Below are positions 49,701 to 61,632 of a DNA stretch of 64,000 nt, one piece after another. Position 1 is the stretch's first letter; every line of letters begins with the position of its first letter. Position numbers and translations under genes: made by a program. The DNA is taken from NCBI RefSeq assembly GCF_014066305.1, contig NW_023501046.1:124001-188000 (forward strand), in the 5' to 3' direction. This DNA comes from Letharia columbiana. Lineage: Eukaryota; Ascomycota; Lecanoromycetes; Lecanorales; Parmeliaceae. The notes beneath the pieces are model-generated. The model was not told the DNA's origin, did no database searches, and saw nothing but the letters and a program-made list of their open reading frames with translations.

Positions 49701-51193
49701 TCGCTCCGATCTTTGATGAGAGAGGATCTCAAGACCTGCTTGTACATCTCGTCTAACTCGGCGGTACCCCCTCCACCGGCAGAGTCAACTTGGAGTATTT
49801 CAGCCAGGCGCTTTACTGGATCCAAACCCTTGACTCCGATAAAGCGGCAAGCGGTCGCAGCATAAATGAACAGACAGTCAGCCTTTTGAACAAGCGACTG
49901 GATGTTAGCTTCGCTCGGCCAGTCATGCAGCCCACCCTCTACCTCCATACTTATTCGACTGAGTTCTTGCTTTAAGAGCACTGATATGTCGCGCTCCACT
50001 GTTCGGCGGGGGATGTCGCGGAGGTCAAGATTATGGTGGATAATTTCCGGTATACTCTTGAAACCAAGGCGAATGACAATCTCTGGTCTGCTGGTTACGA
50101 AAACTCCCAAATCGATGGTATTCAGATCCTTTACTTCAACAAAAAGCTGCAGAATGAGCCTGATATCATCGTCAGAGCCGCATTCGTCCAGTGCATCGAT
50201 CACAAAATTCAATGTCGGGCGCGGGTTGAGTTTTACTCTTGACAATGGTCCGATAACAAGCTCCTTCCACTGGTTACGCAGACCTTGCCGTATAGTTTCA
50301 CTATGCAATGAGACTGCTTCACATATACACTGCTTGAGTTGCGGTGATATATTGGCCAAGTGATAAGCCAAGGTACCCACAAAGTTGACAGCGTTATTGG
50401 CCTCTCCTGAGCCTCTCGAGAAAAAGAAGCTGCCTCCAAGCGTATTCTGGGACTTGAATTCCTTGGCAAGGGTGCGAGCAATGGTGGATTTTCCAGTCCC
50501 AGCCATACCACTTAACCAGAATATAGGTCGTTGGTGTTGTGCGCCCCAGCCTTGAAGCTGCTGCAGGAGTTCGACACGAGTATCCGCTATGCACTGTGAC
50601 TCATGTTGACGGTGATATGAGTCGAAAGAGGCCTCGGCAGCAAGGGATAACTTTCCCAGTTGTCGCTCCAGCTCAATAGCCTCCTGGCCCTGTTTCAGCT
50701 GGATGACATTTGCGTCAACGTCAATGATGAGAGAGCTATGTTGATCAGCTCATGACGGCTAGAGAAGAGAGCGGAAATCATACGTTTGGTCTGCGTTCAA
50801 CGCGAGATTGACTGTTGCCTTTGATCTCTGGAACCTTGTGACCCACTCATCTGCCTCCTTTTTGGTGAAAGGCCATTTCAATGCGCGCTTCCCCACACGT
50901 TTCATGACCTTGGCTCCTGTCCCTGGGTCTAATTTGCTCTGAAGCATTTTGATGTCCGACAAAGACTGCTCGATTGTTGTTGCGAGGGACGCTGACGCCG
51001 GAGCCTTTGCTACAATCGACTCTTTCTGGAGTAATTCTCCAAATCTTTGCATCACATCGTGAAAGTCTTGGATCTCGTTGGCTAGGTACGTAATATTGCT
51101 TTTGGCATCCTTGACTTCCGAGTAGTATTTCCAAATGATCGATAGGACTTTGGCGGAGACCTGTCCAGCCGCAATAGCAGTCCCTGGGTCCAT
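46792..51193 (-). CDS. NACHT-WD40 NLR (STAND) protein, heterokaryon-incompatibility type
   Basis: Three exons (51193-50784, 50735-49088, 49029-46792) close in phase to 1431 residues. Residues 1-137 are a helical N-terminal domain (DPGTAIAAGQVSAKVLSI) of the sort found on fungal NLRs. The NTPase has Walker A GMAGTGKST (213-221), Walker B FVIDALDE (314-321) and a sensor VTSRPE. A linker typical of this family (FILSNRPIIEKAPLQTYASAL) leads into about 14 WD40 repeats from about 755 onward, enough for two seven-bladed propellers. Such proteins are thought to sense a ligand through the repeats and trigger cell death or non-self response through the N-terminal domain. The repeats are divergent, unlike the near-identical, fast-evolving repeats of the HET-E group. 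Blades 3, 4, 8 and 14 are degenerate. The ligand is unknown. Confidence 0.92.
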
Positions 51194-52152
51194 AGTGTGG
51201 CCCTTTGATTTTGGATGCAGAAACGTGTATCGATTGGACAATGGAAGCAATGCGAGATCAGACTACTGGCGGTGGATTTGGGCCTGAAATCCGCAAACAC
51301 GGGCTTCACGCGCTGATGCCCGGAAAAAGTTGCAGCTACTGAGTCGTCTCGCCTTGGACTTCACGCTGGTGGAGGAGTGGTAGGCAAGGCTGTTGGACGC
51401 ATGGGACCAACCTCACGCCGCCGTTCGCGGATTTTGGGACGGACAGTGTCGCTAGGGTCTCGATGCCAAAGCATAGAGAGAGAATAAAACCTTGCGTGTC
51501 TTCATGGACGGAGGAAGATGCGAATGGATGGAGAGGATGGGCGACAGCCTGATCGCTGCCAGCAGACGTGGCTTTATGCACGCCGCCCCACCTCACCTCG
51601 TCTGCAGCTGCCTTAAGAGCGAGCACAAGTACCCAAGTCACTCCAATTTGATTGGCAGAGCCCCGGTTATGTTGCCCGTGTACGACTCGGATCGTCGCAT
51701 GCAAAAGTGTTGGATCCTAGGGTGTGAACCAAATACTCGTAGCCTCACGAGTGTCTGCTACCTTACCCTCATCGCTGCAGCTTTCCAGATAGCTGCAGCC
51801 ATACTTTGTTGCCATCATGGCCTACAGTGGAATATCAGCGGTAGCCTAGTACCAGATCGAACGGCATCTGACCCCGGGACTGCCATGCTGCATAGAGACA
51901 TCAACCCTGCCAATGGTATGGAACAGTTCCTGCCAATCGATCACAGTCGAATCTAAGCGCAATCATGTTGTGCGACTTTGCCACTAGACTCGCTATCGTA
52001 TTCCGCTTACACAGGCAATCTCAGAACGCTGCAAACATCTCAAACTACAAACAAGCCTGAAAGACACGGCCACAGCACCACCACCGATTACCCTCGAATC
52101 CTCAAACCACCCCCTACCACCCCCCTACAACAAAACCCCCACTACCATCCCC
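51194..52152. other. Intergenic, no gene supported
   Basis: Contains the NLR promoter on the left. The plus-strand frame 51492-51956 ends with a stretch that happens to read HRDINPAN, but its upstream part has no kinase features. The C-rich segment at 52070-52200 is mostly low complexity and includes the end of the minus-strand secreted-protein gene. Confidence 0.5.
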
Positions 52153-52767
52153 TCACCTCACCGCCAACCTCCCCACCGCAACCCTCACCCCTCCCTCCAC
52201 GACCACAAACCCCACCCCGACAAACTCCCACCGGTGCAGAAACCGCGTGAGCGCCTTCAACGTCTGGCCCCACGTGACCCACTTCAACCGCCCATCGACC
52301 GTCGCCACGATCAACGACGCGTGCTCGGCGTCCACCCGGACGTAGTGCTGCCGCACGAGGCGATCCGGGTCGCGGACGGAGGCCTCGAGGGCGGTTTCGA
52401 CGTCCTCGGTCGCGGAGAGGATGCACTCGAGGGCGGAGAGTTCGCTGATGGGGCTCGTGTAGGCGGAGAAGGTTATGATTGTCGTGGGGTTGTTGGGGAT
52501 GGGGTAGATGTAGGGGGAGGGGGGGAAGGTACTGGGTGGGGGTGTGTGTTAGTGGGGGGAGCGATGGGGGGAGGGGAGGGGAGGGTGGTTGACGGACTTT
52601 GTGGGTTCGGAGATTGTTTGGTTGGAGGGGAGGGAGGTGTTGGGGAATGTGTTGGGTGTGTCTGGGATGGTGAGGAGGAGGTTAGACGGTGGGTGGATTG
52701 AAGCTGCATCTGCAGAGGTTGAGAGAACGAGCGGCGCGGCGAGCAAGAAAACACTGGATGATCGCAT
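52153..52767 (-). CDS. Small secreted protein, unknown function
   Basis: Two exons (52767-52598 and 52531-52153) join in phase to 182 residues. The start is a signal peptide (MRSSSVFLLAAPLVLSTSADA) with likely cleavage after ADA. The mature part begins with a proline/asparagine-rich segment (TIPDTPNTFPNTSLPSNQ), then SPYIYPIPNNPTTIITFSAYT and a folded-looking domain (ISELSALECILSATEDVETA, VRVDAEHASLIVATVDGRLK, WVTWGQTLKALTRFL). Only one cysteine is present. I do not recognise the family. Size and secretion signal fit the broad class of effector-like or cell-wall proteins, but nothing specific shows that. The G/C-skewed intron (66 nt) sits in a purine/pyrimidine tract. Confidence 0.75.
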
Positions 52768-53826
52768 CTCGACTCCACACAGAATATCATCTGCTGGGTT
52801 CAAGCACCGCTTTTGCGGTGGCCACGGCACCATTAGTAGTAGAACAACACGCGAAAGGCACCCGTGCATTGTTAAACTTCGAGGCGCAGCTGTCAATATG
52901 GGAGTATCCGCCAACGCGATTAGCGATGGTTTCAAGGGTCCAAGCGACGTCGCTTGTGTGAGGGCTGCATGCTGGATGCATGGGCTTTTCGCTAGTAGAT
53001 ACCGCGAACGTCGCGACCAGGAAACAGGATCGATGGAATCCAAAAGAAAAGAAAAAGTAAAGAAAAAGTATTGAAAAGTAGAAACTGCCCGAGATGTGTT
53101 CCAGGGGAATAGCGCACCGCAACCTCAAAACAAGGAGCAAATTTTATTCAAAGCCCCGATCAACATTGCTACCAACCACCGAGCACTATCTGCCAAGACC
53201 ACAGCATCCAAATCAACAAACCCGCTTTCGTGCGGCGGCAGAGGAACTCTTCTTGACTGTGGTGGCAGAGAGCCAGCCCTACCGTATCCGCTCACCGATT
53301 AAACAAGGATATATAGCCAAATAGCGGCCTCTCTCCCATGTAGGTCTGTAGAAGCAAAACCCCCCGATCAGGTCCCATGTGTGAGCCCTTTCCGCACAGC
53401 CGGGGGGGTTTTCTTGCGAGTCGCCAGGCAGCACAAAGGTCCTGGTGGTAACGGCTCGATTCTTTTGCCATTGGGATGCTTTGGGGCTTTTTTGCCATCG
53501 TTTGTTGTGGAGGAAGTGGTGGTGGTGGTGGTGGTGGACGGAGATGGATGGGTTTGGTGCTGGGCGGCTGCTGTGGTCGAGTGGGGGGGGGGAGCAGAAT
53601 GCAAAAGGTCGGGCGGAGTTTATCGGGTGGGTGACGGGGTCGTCGTGATGTGTTGACGATGAGGGTAGGGGGGTTCGAGTCCGGCGAGAATGTTTATTTT
53701 GGCTTAGGATTTGGTTTCTTTCCACAACGCAACTCCAGTCTTATGAGGACGCCAGACACTATGCAAAATCATCTCTTACTCCGTGCTAACGCCATCCATT
53801 GTCTATGCAAATGCTTGTGGGTGTGT
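52768..53826. other. Intergenic with G/T simple repeats
   Basis: Includes (GGT)n at about 53516-53537 and homopolymeric G runs near 53400 and 53583. Overlapping open frames on both strands come from these biased tracts. No gene is supported. Confidence 0.55.
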
Positions 53827-54981
53827 CTATAATTTCTCCTTGACCGTCGCCGGCAAAATTCTATCTTCAAACTTCCGCATGTACTTGTTCGTCTGCTCCG
53901 CCAGACTCAAGGTCAAAATTGTATGTGGCAGAATCCTTGCTAAGTGTGCAAAGAACCCTTTGTATATGGCCAGGAGTCCTTCGGTTTTTACAGTTTTGAT
54001 TAGGCAGTCGAATACGCCACTATACAGATTACCCGTTTGATTGTACATCCGCGACATTATCGTGTCTTCCGCGATTCTTCCGTCAGCATCGCGCATATCT
54101 CACGAGAATTCTCAAACGTACCTGGTGGATGCATAACACAGCAGACCACGAACCCACTGCACGCGCTACTTGCCAAATGCAGGGCAGCTCCCTCTTGCAT
54201 GTCCAGGTGTTTTATCAACCTCCTCTTCGCAAAGTAGTACATCGGCAGCTGTACACTGCTTCCAAAACCTGTCCTGACAATAGCCGCTTCGATCCCTCTA
54301 TAGAGACCCTTGAAACCCTCAGCGCGATGGATTTTTCGAAAGCCATCCACCGTATTCTTATACCCGTGTTGAGTGCCCACGGGCAGGAAAGGCGAGTAAG
54401 ACTGCAAGCGCGTCTTGACGAGGAAGAAAGGGGAGCCGGCTGCAGCGCCGAGCATGCCAGATGCAGCACCGGTGAAGATGTTGATGCCAAGGGATTGGAC
54501 TTTGGAGTCTTTGAAGATGGCAGAGGTGAGGCTTTGGCGGAGGGGCTCGTAGAAGCCTAGGCGGCAGCCATTGAGGACCATCTGGTATACATACTATGGG
54601 CACTATTAGCCTTGTGCCAAGGATGCAGTGGATGCATAGCTTTACCGCTGCCCCAATACCTCGGTACAAGCCTTTTGGCCCTTCATTCTTCAGGATAACG
54701 CTCACGCCGTGGAAAACGCCTTTGTACAGTCTCGGCGCATCTTTCTTGGCTTGCAGCTCTCCTTGTAATTGCAACCTGTTTCTCTCTCGGATCAGTCTTG
54801 CCCTCTCTTCTTGATCGCTGGCGCCAATCACCGGATCTTGATGGTCTCGAAGGGATGAGTGGCTGTGACAGCACCACAAGCTGCTATACCGCCTGCAATG
54901 AATGAACTAGTCATCCGGACACACTTCAGCTTCTACCCCCACTATCAGGGTTTTGGAGACTTACCCTGTGGTGGTAGACAT
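53827..54981 (-). CDS. OAC1: Mitochondrial oxaloacetate carrier (Oac1-type)
   Basis: Five exons (54981-54965, 54906-54832, 54775-54646, 54593-54122, 54065-53827) join in phase to 310 residues. It belongs to the mitochondrial carrier family of the inner membrane; Oac1 moves oxaloacetate, sulfate and related anions. The N-terminus reads GSFIAGGIAACGAVTATHP as in Oac1 proteins. The three repeats carry HPFETIKIR, SPFFLVKTRLQ and HPPDTIMSRMYNQ. LYRGIGAAYVYQ and GCRLGFYEPLR are also characteristic. The first acceptor was set at CTAG before TTCATTC because the nearer CAG breaks the frame. The other four introns are 52-58 nt. Substrate assignment rests on overall similarity. Confidence 0.9.
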
Positions 54982-56604
54982 GGTGCCAGGCGCAAGACCG
55001 AGGAAGCGGATCCAATGTCACGCGGTCCCGTTTTCTCAGGGCGATTCAGGAAGTTCCGAGTTTAAAGTCATGGTGAAATTCCTGGCAGTATATCCGCGGT
55101 CAAAGACATTGCCGACAAGGAACACAAGCAGAAGCCAGTAGTCTAAGTATTGTGGTGCATGTAGTCGAAGTCGGGAATTCCCCAAATAAATTTTGAAGCA
55201 GGGTTCCGACACTAATCTAGATCCCGGTCGATCTTATATTCCGCGATTGGGTCATCATCCCTCTGACTAACATCTCTGTAAGCAGAATTCTTACCACCCA
55301 GCTCAAATGAATCATTAATAAATCATTGAGTCATGGTCCGATGAAAGTGAGCTTGGAGAAGCATCGGCACTGTGAAAATTTACACCATTCCACCCTCCTC
55401 GTTCGATGGCCCTCGTGAAGACAGCCATTTCAACACCTGAGATGCTATTTATACAGTTGATCCATGACCGAATCTTCACTTAGCCATTCGAGTTCGAATA
55501 CTGTCGCATGTACCAGCTCGACCTCTCGCATCGATGTGCGGCAATATCGCACCGATGGAGTTGCCTCGTTCAGCCATGGTTTGTATTCAGGTTTTGAAAG
55601 TTGCCAGCCTGGGCCGCTTCATTTTGTACACGAAGCAGTTCTCTGCAAAGAGCCAGCTTTAGAGAAGATGGATCAGAGCGAAAGGCTTCATTACAAATAT
55701 TCGAATGGAGAAATGAAGGCCGCAATTACTATAGTTACCCGAATTTGTGCTGAGGTGGTCCCAGAAAAAACTCTAGAAAGGATATCATTCAAGGCTTCGA
55801 GACAGAAGATTGACCTGCAACATCGAACTTGGACCCACACATCCAGGTATTTAACCTAATTTCCATTTCTGCGAATCTGTACCGCTGAGTCAGTCACTCA
55901 TTCTGGCAGCGCGCCTGAGAGTATCCATGATCATGTTGGATGTATCTCAGTTGCTGAACGAATTCATTCTTCATCACTGTGCGCTATGATCAAATTTTAG
56001 GGCATGAGCGGGGTAATTGCAATTGATTTGAAGAACATCACAGTGACGGGCATAACACCATCACCATCACCTGCTCTAAAAATCTCCGCGGATCAAGCAA
56101 AGTGCACAGGCTTCTTCGACTTTCAACGATCTGTCATGGTAAATTTGACGACATTCCCGTATTCCAGACCGGTCTTGGGAATAGAGAAAGGATCCCAGCA
56201 CAGATATTCGCTATGTGACGAGCTGGCATTGCAGACTACTTTTTATCGGCCAGCTTACCGGAATCCTCGCCATTTGTGACCCCAATAGAACTTGATCGCA
56301 CTCCTGCAGCTGAGTCAGTCACTACATCATCGCAACCTCGCTACCACTTAATTTTTCAGACGGGATCAACTGATGATAGCTGGTACAAAGCGCCTTCTTT
56401 TGGGAGCAGAAAGACTTCCTTCTTGTTCGATCCAGATTCCATCCTCTCTACCTTCTTCGGCCTGATCAAGTTCGTCCGAATCAGAATGGATGAGTTGGAC
56501 GATATAGCAAGTAAGCGAGTAGACTCGTCTAGCTTGTGCCCCGCAGACGTCCACAAAGCGCAAACCCGGTGTCCATGAGCCCCTATCCTTCAGCCCTCAA
56601 AATG
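54982..56604. other. Intergenic; weak open frames only
   Basis: Plus-strand frames at 55464-55859, 56004-56279 and 56276-56578 are protein-like in places (for example IFQTGSTDDSWYKAPSFGS) but match no family and do not splice together convincingly. GCTGAGTCAGTCACT occurs twice (55884-55898 and 56309-56323) and contains an AP-1-type TGAGTCA. A decayed gene is possible. Confidence 0.45.
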
Positions 56605-57557
56605 TTACTTCAGCTCATGAATTTCTCCATCATAAAGCTCTCCCGGTTGCGACTGTGTGTGCTCCAGTTCCTGTGGCCTCGGGTGACCTTGCACCTCATA
56701 GACTGCAGCACGTGGCTTGGCCGCGCGACACTTTTCGTAAGCAGCAAGTGTATCAACAACCGTCTTTTGCGCTTTAATTCGAAGCCTGCGTTCGTGGATG
56801 AGTAATGCGATTAATCCTGAGATCGCGAAAACCCCCAGCGGCACGCCAATCGCCACACTGAGGTCAGTAAGCTTCTTCGTCGGTGGTGAGTGTTGGGTCA
56901 AAGGTTTTGCTACGGCAGATAGAACACTTGCTGATGTGGTAGATGCCACGATGCTGGGCGAGATAGGTGGAAGCTTTTTCGATGTCCAAGCGGTTGCGAT
57001 GCTTGAAGTTTTGGTAAACTGCGATAGCGAAACTGTGCTCACGGTATTGCCTCCATATAGACGGTCTGGACCAGGAATTATGCGGTATTCGTCAAGATCG
57101 ACTATTGCTGTGTCGCAACAGCCGGTTCCTGATTGCTCGCTGCAGCAGAATTTTTTCGTGAAAGAGCCGTTGACTAGTGGGCAGGGGATGATGTTGCAGA
57201 AGATATCGATAGCAACTGTCACACCGTTAAAACCGCTCACGATCCGTATCGAACGCATCGGAGGAGGGTGGACTCCGTACCATTCCTGCAGCTTGGGCAG
57301 CATTCGTCGGCATCCCAGTTGATATCGGTGCAGCCTCCTCGGTATACGTAACCAGCGTTGCCAAAACAGTAGCCATTTGCAGAACAAGGATCTCCCGACT
57401 CGCAACACGCGCTGTCAATACCAGTCGCTGTTATATTACAGGGGGTATAATCGGACGAGTCGGGGATAGTAGAACCATCCGGCCAATAGCACGTGTAATT
57501 CGCGAGGGTCGACTTATGGCAGACGCAAATCAAAAATATAGGAAATACTGCCCGCAT
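56605..57557 (-). CDS. Cysteine-rich single-pass membrane protein (intact paralogue)
   Basis: Two exons (57557-57281, 57215-56605) join in phase to 295 residues. The start MRAVFPIFLICVCHKSTLA is a signal peptide. The ectodomain has CYWPDGSTIP, SACCESGDPCSANGYCFG, YVYRGGCTD and a CCPSC motif, continuing after the intron with FCCSEQSGTGCCDT. A Ser/Thr stalk (about 150-205) leads to a membrane helix at about 210-232 (VAIGVPLGVFAISGLIALLI), followed by a basic stop-transfer HERRLRIK and a cytoplasmic tail. The order of these parts is the same as in the broken gene at 13804-14849, so they are paralogues of an expanded fungal family with no known function to me. A cell-surface sensor role would be guesswork. 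Confidence 0.8.
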
Positions 57558-59154
57558 GACGTGCTCTGGGGGGAGAAAGTATGACAGACACAGAGGGAAA
57601 ACCATTGGAATGTGCATGGAAGGCCATTACTTGTATCCTTAGGAGCTTCGAATGGGTTGCTGATTCTCGGCACGGTAGCATCCTTTCCTGCAGCACCGCC
57701 GAGTCTGCGCACTCCTTTCTCTCGAGGACATTTCGCTACCTGTGATGCAAGCGAGCCAAACAAGTTGAGGATGCCACCACCACCATTTGGCAGCTCCAAT
57801 CCAATGCTGCAGATTTATCATACTCTTATCGAAATCATTAGCGGACGGGCCGGAGGCTCTTCCTCAGCCTGGTGCTTTTTTTAGTCATGATGTGCACAGA
57901 AAATCCCATCTCATGCCAGACGCGTTCCAGCCTACGCCCGAAAGGGGCGGAGTCATGCAAGCTGTCTCCATCTCATTTCAAACGCTATCATGATCTTTGA
58001 CTAACTGTAAAGCAGCCTTGTTACGTAGAAAATGATGCCAACAATGTGTTTTCATCATAAGAACAGCATGGCCTACAGAATCGCTTGTTCAATGGGTAAC
58101 AACACAGCGAAGTCGAATTTATCTGAACTAATGTTGTACACTACAGCGTTACAAGAGGGCAAGAACTGTGAAACTTCAGATTCTACCCGTCACTTTAAAC
58201 ATGTGTCTTGAAGTAAAAATTGATGTTCCTTTTAGAGATGCTGGTTCGAAGGAAATGTTCATGACTGGAATTAAACATTACAGATTCTCATTATCTCACT
58301 CGAGCTGAATCAGATCCACAGGCAAGATAGGAGACTAGTTGAGCACAGGTCATGGAGAGTCATCATCTGTCTTTACCTATGAGATGCTTGCATAAGAGGG
58401 AGACGAATCGACGATGACGAATCATGCGAACAGAAGCACCAACATCTATCCTACAACAATTCGCTTACTTGTAGATCTCGGTTACATGTGGTTCAGCTAA
58501 GTACCTTCCTCTATGTAACTAACCCTCTTGTAATGGGATTGCCTCGAATCCAATTCTAAGCTCGAAACGAAGAAGACTTCCGATACATTTATTTCATTTG
58601 GCGCCTTCTCAATACAGCCTCTCCTAATAACTCAGTACGAGCACTCTGTGGGTTTCGTAAGAGCAACAAGTTGGTAGAATAGTGGATCCCAGAACCGCAA
58701 AATTCAACTCAGTTACTTTTGGTGACAGCCTTTTAGACTGCTATGAAGATCTTTTGTGGGTTTTCTCAGAGAAAACAGTAATGTAAACCCCCCTGAAATC
58801 TGTTATATCGACGCCTTACCTGACGCTCTCACAGCATGATGAAGCTTCTCGCCGCCCACCAGTCCGAGAGCCGAGTAGAGGGAGGGGCGAGGATGATTTC
58901 AAGTTCTGTTGCACTTGTTTCAAGCCGGAGACAACCTCTACAAAGCACGGAGCTCCCAGCGTACCACGATCATCACGCAGGTCATCACATCAAGGCTTAA
59001 GATTGAACCCGCGCCCATTTCTATTTGCGACTACCGCCCTTCCTTCTCTGACAAGTGTACAATAGCGCCAAACCTAACGTCCGAGGACTGCTGGGAGTAG
59101 CTCCCTAATTTATCATCCTACAACTCAAGGGATCCAACTCGTCTGGGCGAACTT
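57558..59154. other. Gene-poor gap
   Basis: No supported gene. Short frames only; normal composition; no repeats of note. Confidence 0.5.
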
Positions 59155-59526
59155 ATGCTTCGAGGAGCTGGAATCGGTGAGATTCTCATCGACCACCCAC
59201 ACCCGAACGTCGCTTCCCATCACGGCTGCGTCGTTAGAGAAGGCCGTATTGCGAGTCTCTGCTTCACCAGGTACTGTCAGAACCCGGTCACTCGACCTTT
59301 CGATATACAAGATTGTCTTCATAAGAAAGGCATTGAGCACCTCCACAGTCTCGGCATCGTCCATAACGATATCAATCCTTCTAACGTCATGCTCACTATC
59401 GACGATACTGCGGTGATAATCTACTTCGGTTCCTGTCGCAAGGAAGGTGAGGAGGGACGCATAGCAAGCACGTATAAGAGGACAGACGCTAGTTACAACA
59501 GCAATTTGCGCGGATTTCGAAATTGA
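59155..59526 (+). pseudogene. Protein kinase fragment, decayed
   Basis: The frame contains a recognisable kinase catalytic core: IDHPHPNVASHHGCVVREGRI (glycine-loop to hinge region of a diverged family), HLHSLGIVHNDINPSNVML (catalytic loop, HNDINPSN in place of HRDxKxxN) and VIIYFGSC where DFG is expected. The metal-binding aspartate is replaced by tyrosine. There is no complete N-lobe and the C-lobe is lost after about 40 residues, so this is a relic of a fungal-expanded kinase family and not an active enzyme. Confidence 0.6.
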
Positions 59527-59529
59527 CAT

Positions 59530-60131
59530 GTGTGGTCTGAAGAAGATTGGTGAATGGCTCCATGATCCTGCGCCTTTCTACGGGATGTGTCTTGAAGATA
59601 GGACAAGGCACAAGCAGCAGGGACATCACGGTCAACTTGGGAAAAGCTGTTTCATCTGTGGGTAGTGGTTTCAATACTGCTGAGCATGATGTTGCCCATG
59701 TAGGGCGAGAGGAGAATGGAGGATACTGAAAAGTGAATGCATGTCCATGCGAAGATATTCGCGAAAGGATCGGTCTTGCGAAGCCAATAATGCTGCAGTG
59801 ATGGATGAGTAGCTGACCAAAATAGAAGACTCTTTCGGAACTTCGTATTTTATCTCTTCTGAATGGGTAAACTTTCAACTTTAATTCGACTGTGAAGACG
59901 CACATGTCACGTGATGGCCTTGGTGCAGACGTCCCTTTTGGATCTAGTGTTAGGGCTTGTCAATTTATACCGAATCCAGCACATAGACCTGACTTTCCAC
60001 AAATTTCTACAACATCCCATTGTCACGAGTCACTCTTTGGAAGGCTCAAGCCCTTATCAAATTCGAGCAGGGGTGATCTATATCCGCGATAGGAGCCTTC
60101 GGATATCCATCCTTGCCTGAGGTCGCTCACA
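59530..60131. other. Intergenic between kinase relic and SWD2
   Basis: No supported gene. The promoter of the downstream WD40 gene lies here; a TCACGTGA palindrome at 59908-59915 (E-box core CACGTG) is the only motif that stands out. Confidence 0.5.
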
Positions 60132-61298
60132 ATGGCCGGCCCCCTCGTAGTCCCACCACCTCCTCCAGGAGGACCACAACTCACCCAAAAGACCTCCGAA
60201 GTCATAGGGACCTTCCGCCCAACCAAGGTATGAACCCCGCTTTCCCTTCCCAAGCCTATCAATCCCTCCTTCCCCAACACTGACCCCCCTCACCAGCAAT
60301 TCAAACTCTCCAAACCCGAAGCCTCCGTCACATCCCTCGACTTCGACGACTCGGGCGAATTCTGCCTGGCCGCCTGCTCCGACGACTCCCTCCTCCTGTA
60401 CAACGCCAAAGAAGGCAAGAACATAAAGACGCTCATGAGCCAGAAGTACGGCGCCCACCTCGCCCGCTTCACGCACCACGCCACGTCCATCATCTACGCG
60501 AGCACGAAAGAGGACGACTGCATCCGCTACCTCTCCACGCACGACAACGCCTTCCTGCGCTACTTCCGGGGCCACACCCAGCCCGTGACGTCGCTGTGCC
60601 TGTGCCCGTCGGCGGACACGTTCCTCTCGACCTCGCTCGACAACACGGTGCGCCTGTGGTCGCTTTCCTCGCCGTCCCCGCAAGCGCGCCTGAACCTGTC
60701 GACGCCGTACCTCGCCGCCTACGACCCTTCCGCGACGGTCATCGCCGTCGCCTCGGCCTCCACGCACAGCGTCCTCCTCTACGACCTGCGGAACTACGAC
60801 AAGCCGCCCTTTGCGACCTTCGACATGCGGCCCTACCTCACCGCCCAGCAGGTGCAGTCGCCGAAACCGGACTGGACCCGCCTCGAGTTCTCCAACGATG
60901 GGAAATCCCTCCTCCTCGCGTCGAACCACCCGCAGGGACACCTGCTCCTCGACGCCTTCGACGGTACCCTCCGCGCTCACTGCAAGCGCTCCCATGCGCC
61001 TACGAATCTGCGCGCGGCGCCGGGAATGCCTGGCGCGCTGGGACAGGGCGACGTGTGTTTCAGCTCCGATGGGCGGTATTTGATCGGGGGCAGTGGGGGG
61101 GATAGAGACGCGATAGTGTGGGATACGCAAGGGCAAGTGGAGGTGGAGACGAAGGAGATCAAGCCCATGTGCGGACTACCGTGTAAAGGGCGGGCGAGTG
61201 TCGTGGAGTGGAATCCGCGGTATAACATGTGTGCGACGGCGGATAGGGAGGTCGTGTTTTGGCTGCCGGATGAGCATGTGGGGATGAAGCCGCCGTGA
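60132..61298 (+). CDS. SWD2: WD40 protein Swd2 (COMPASS and cleavage-factor subunit)
   Basis: Two exons (60132-60227, 60297-61298) give 365 residues. Swd2/WDR82 is a propeller shared by the Set1 histone H3K4 methyltransferase complex and the mRNA 3'-end machinery in the nucleus. The frame reads TSLDFDDSGEFCLAACSDDS, YRYLSTHDNAFLRYFRGH-type segments (here IRYLSTHDNAFLRYFRGHTQ), FLSTSLDNTVRLWSL and FSSDGRYLIGGSGG, in the order seen in Swd2 proteins. The proline-rich start (MAGPLVVPPPPPGGP) is fungal-specific. The start ATG was chosen because it gives family length and an intron with normal signals. Length matches the family. Confidence 0.88.
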
Positions 61299-61632
61299 GC
61301 CGTGGAAGGGGGGAAGGGATCAGAGAGTAAATGAAGCGTGGATGCTGGATGGAGCATTTCGATGAGCTGAGGTCAGATTGTAGCGCATTATACCCAGGAA
61401 CTGGTCCTTTATTGCGGTAGGCGGCCAAAAGTACTCCCTCTGGAGCGAAATCAGAGGCCGTAGAAATCACCGGCTCCATTTCAAGCTGATTAATGAGGTA
61501 GTACAAGGTTAACAGTAGATGGCTGAAGCTTCAAGGTAAGTGTTTGAAAATATAAAAGGACTTTTGGGTATTTGACATGATATCCTATAAATGTACATCC
61601 TCCGAAAGTACGAGACTTCCTGTTCGTTTGTG
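61299..61632. other. Short intergenic between convergent genes
   Basis: 3' flanks of SWD2 and of the PH-domain gene. Nothing else is seen. Confidence 0.6.

Noticed and set aside
51492..51956. Possible kinase fragment ending in HRDINPAN
   Set aside because: The motif is isolated; the preceding 120 codons contain no kinase features, and no DFG follows.
53660..53690. GGTTCGAGTCC resembling a tRNA B box
   Set aside because: No A box or acceptor-stem pairing in the 80 bases upstream.
54892..54906. Nearer splice acceptor (TTGCAG) for the second OAC1 exon
   Set aside because: It breaks the reading frame; the CTAG acceptor 14 bases upstream restores GSFIAGGIAACG as expected for the family.
60078..61136. 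352-codon minus-strand frame opposite SWD2
   Set aside because: Antisense shadow of a GC-rich coding exon; arginine/glycine/valine-biased with no domain.
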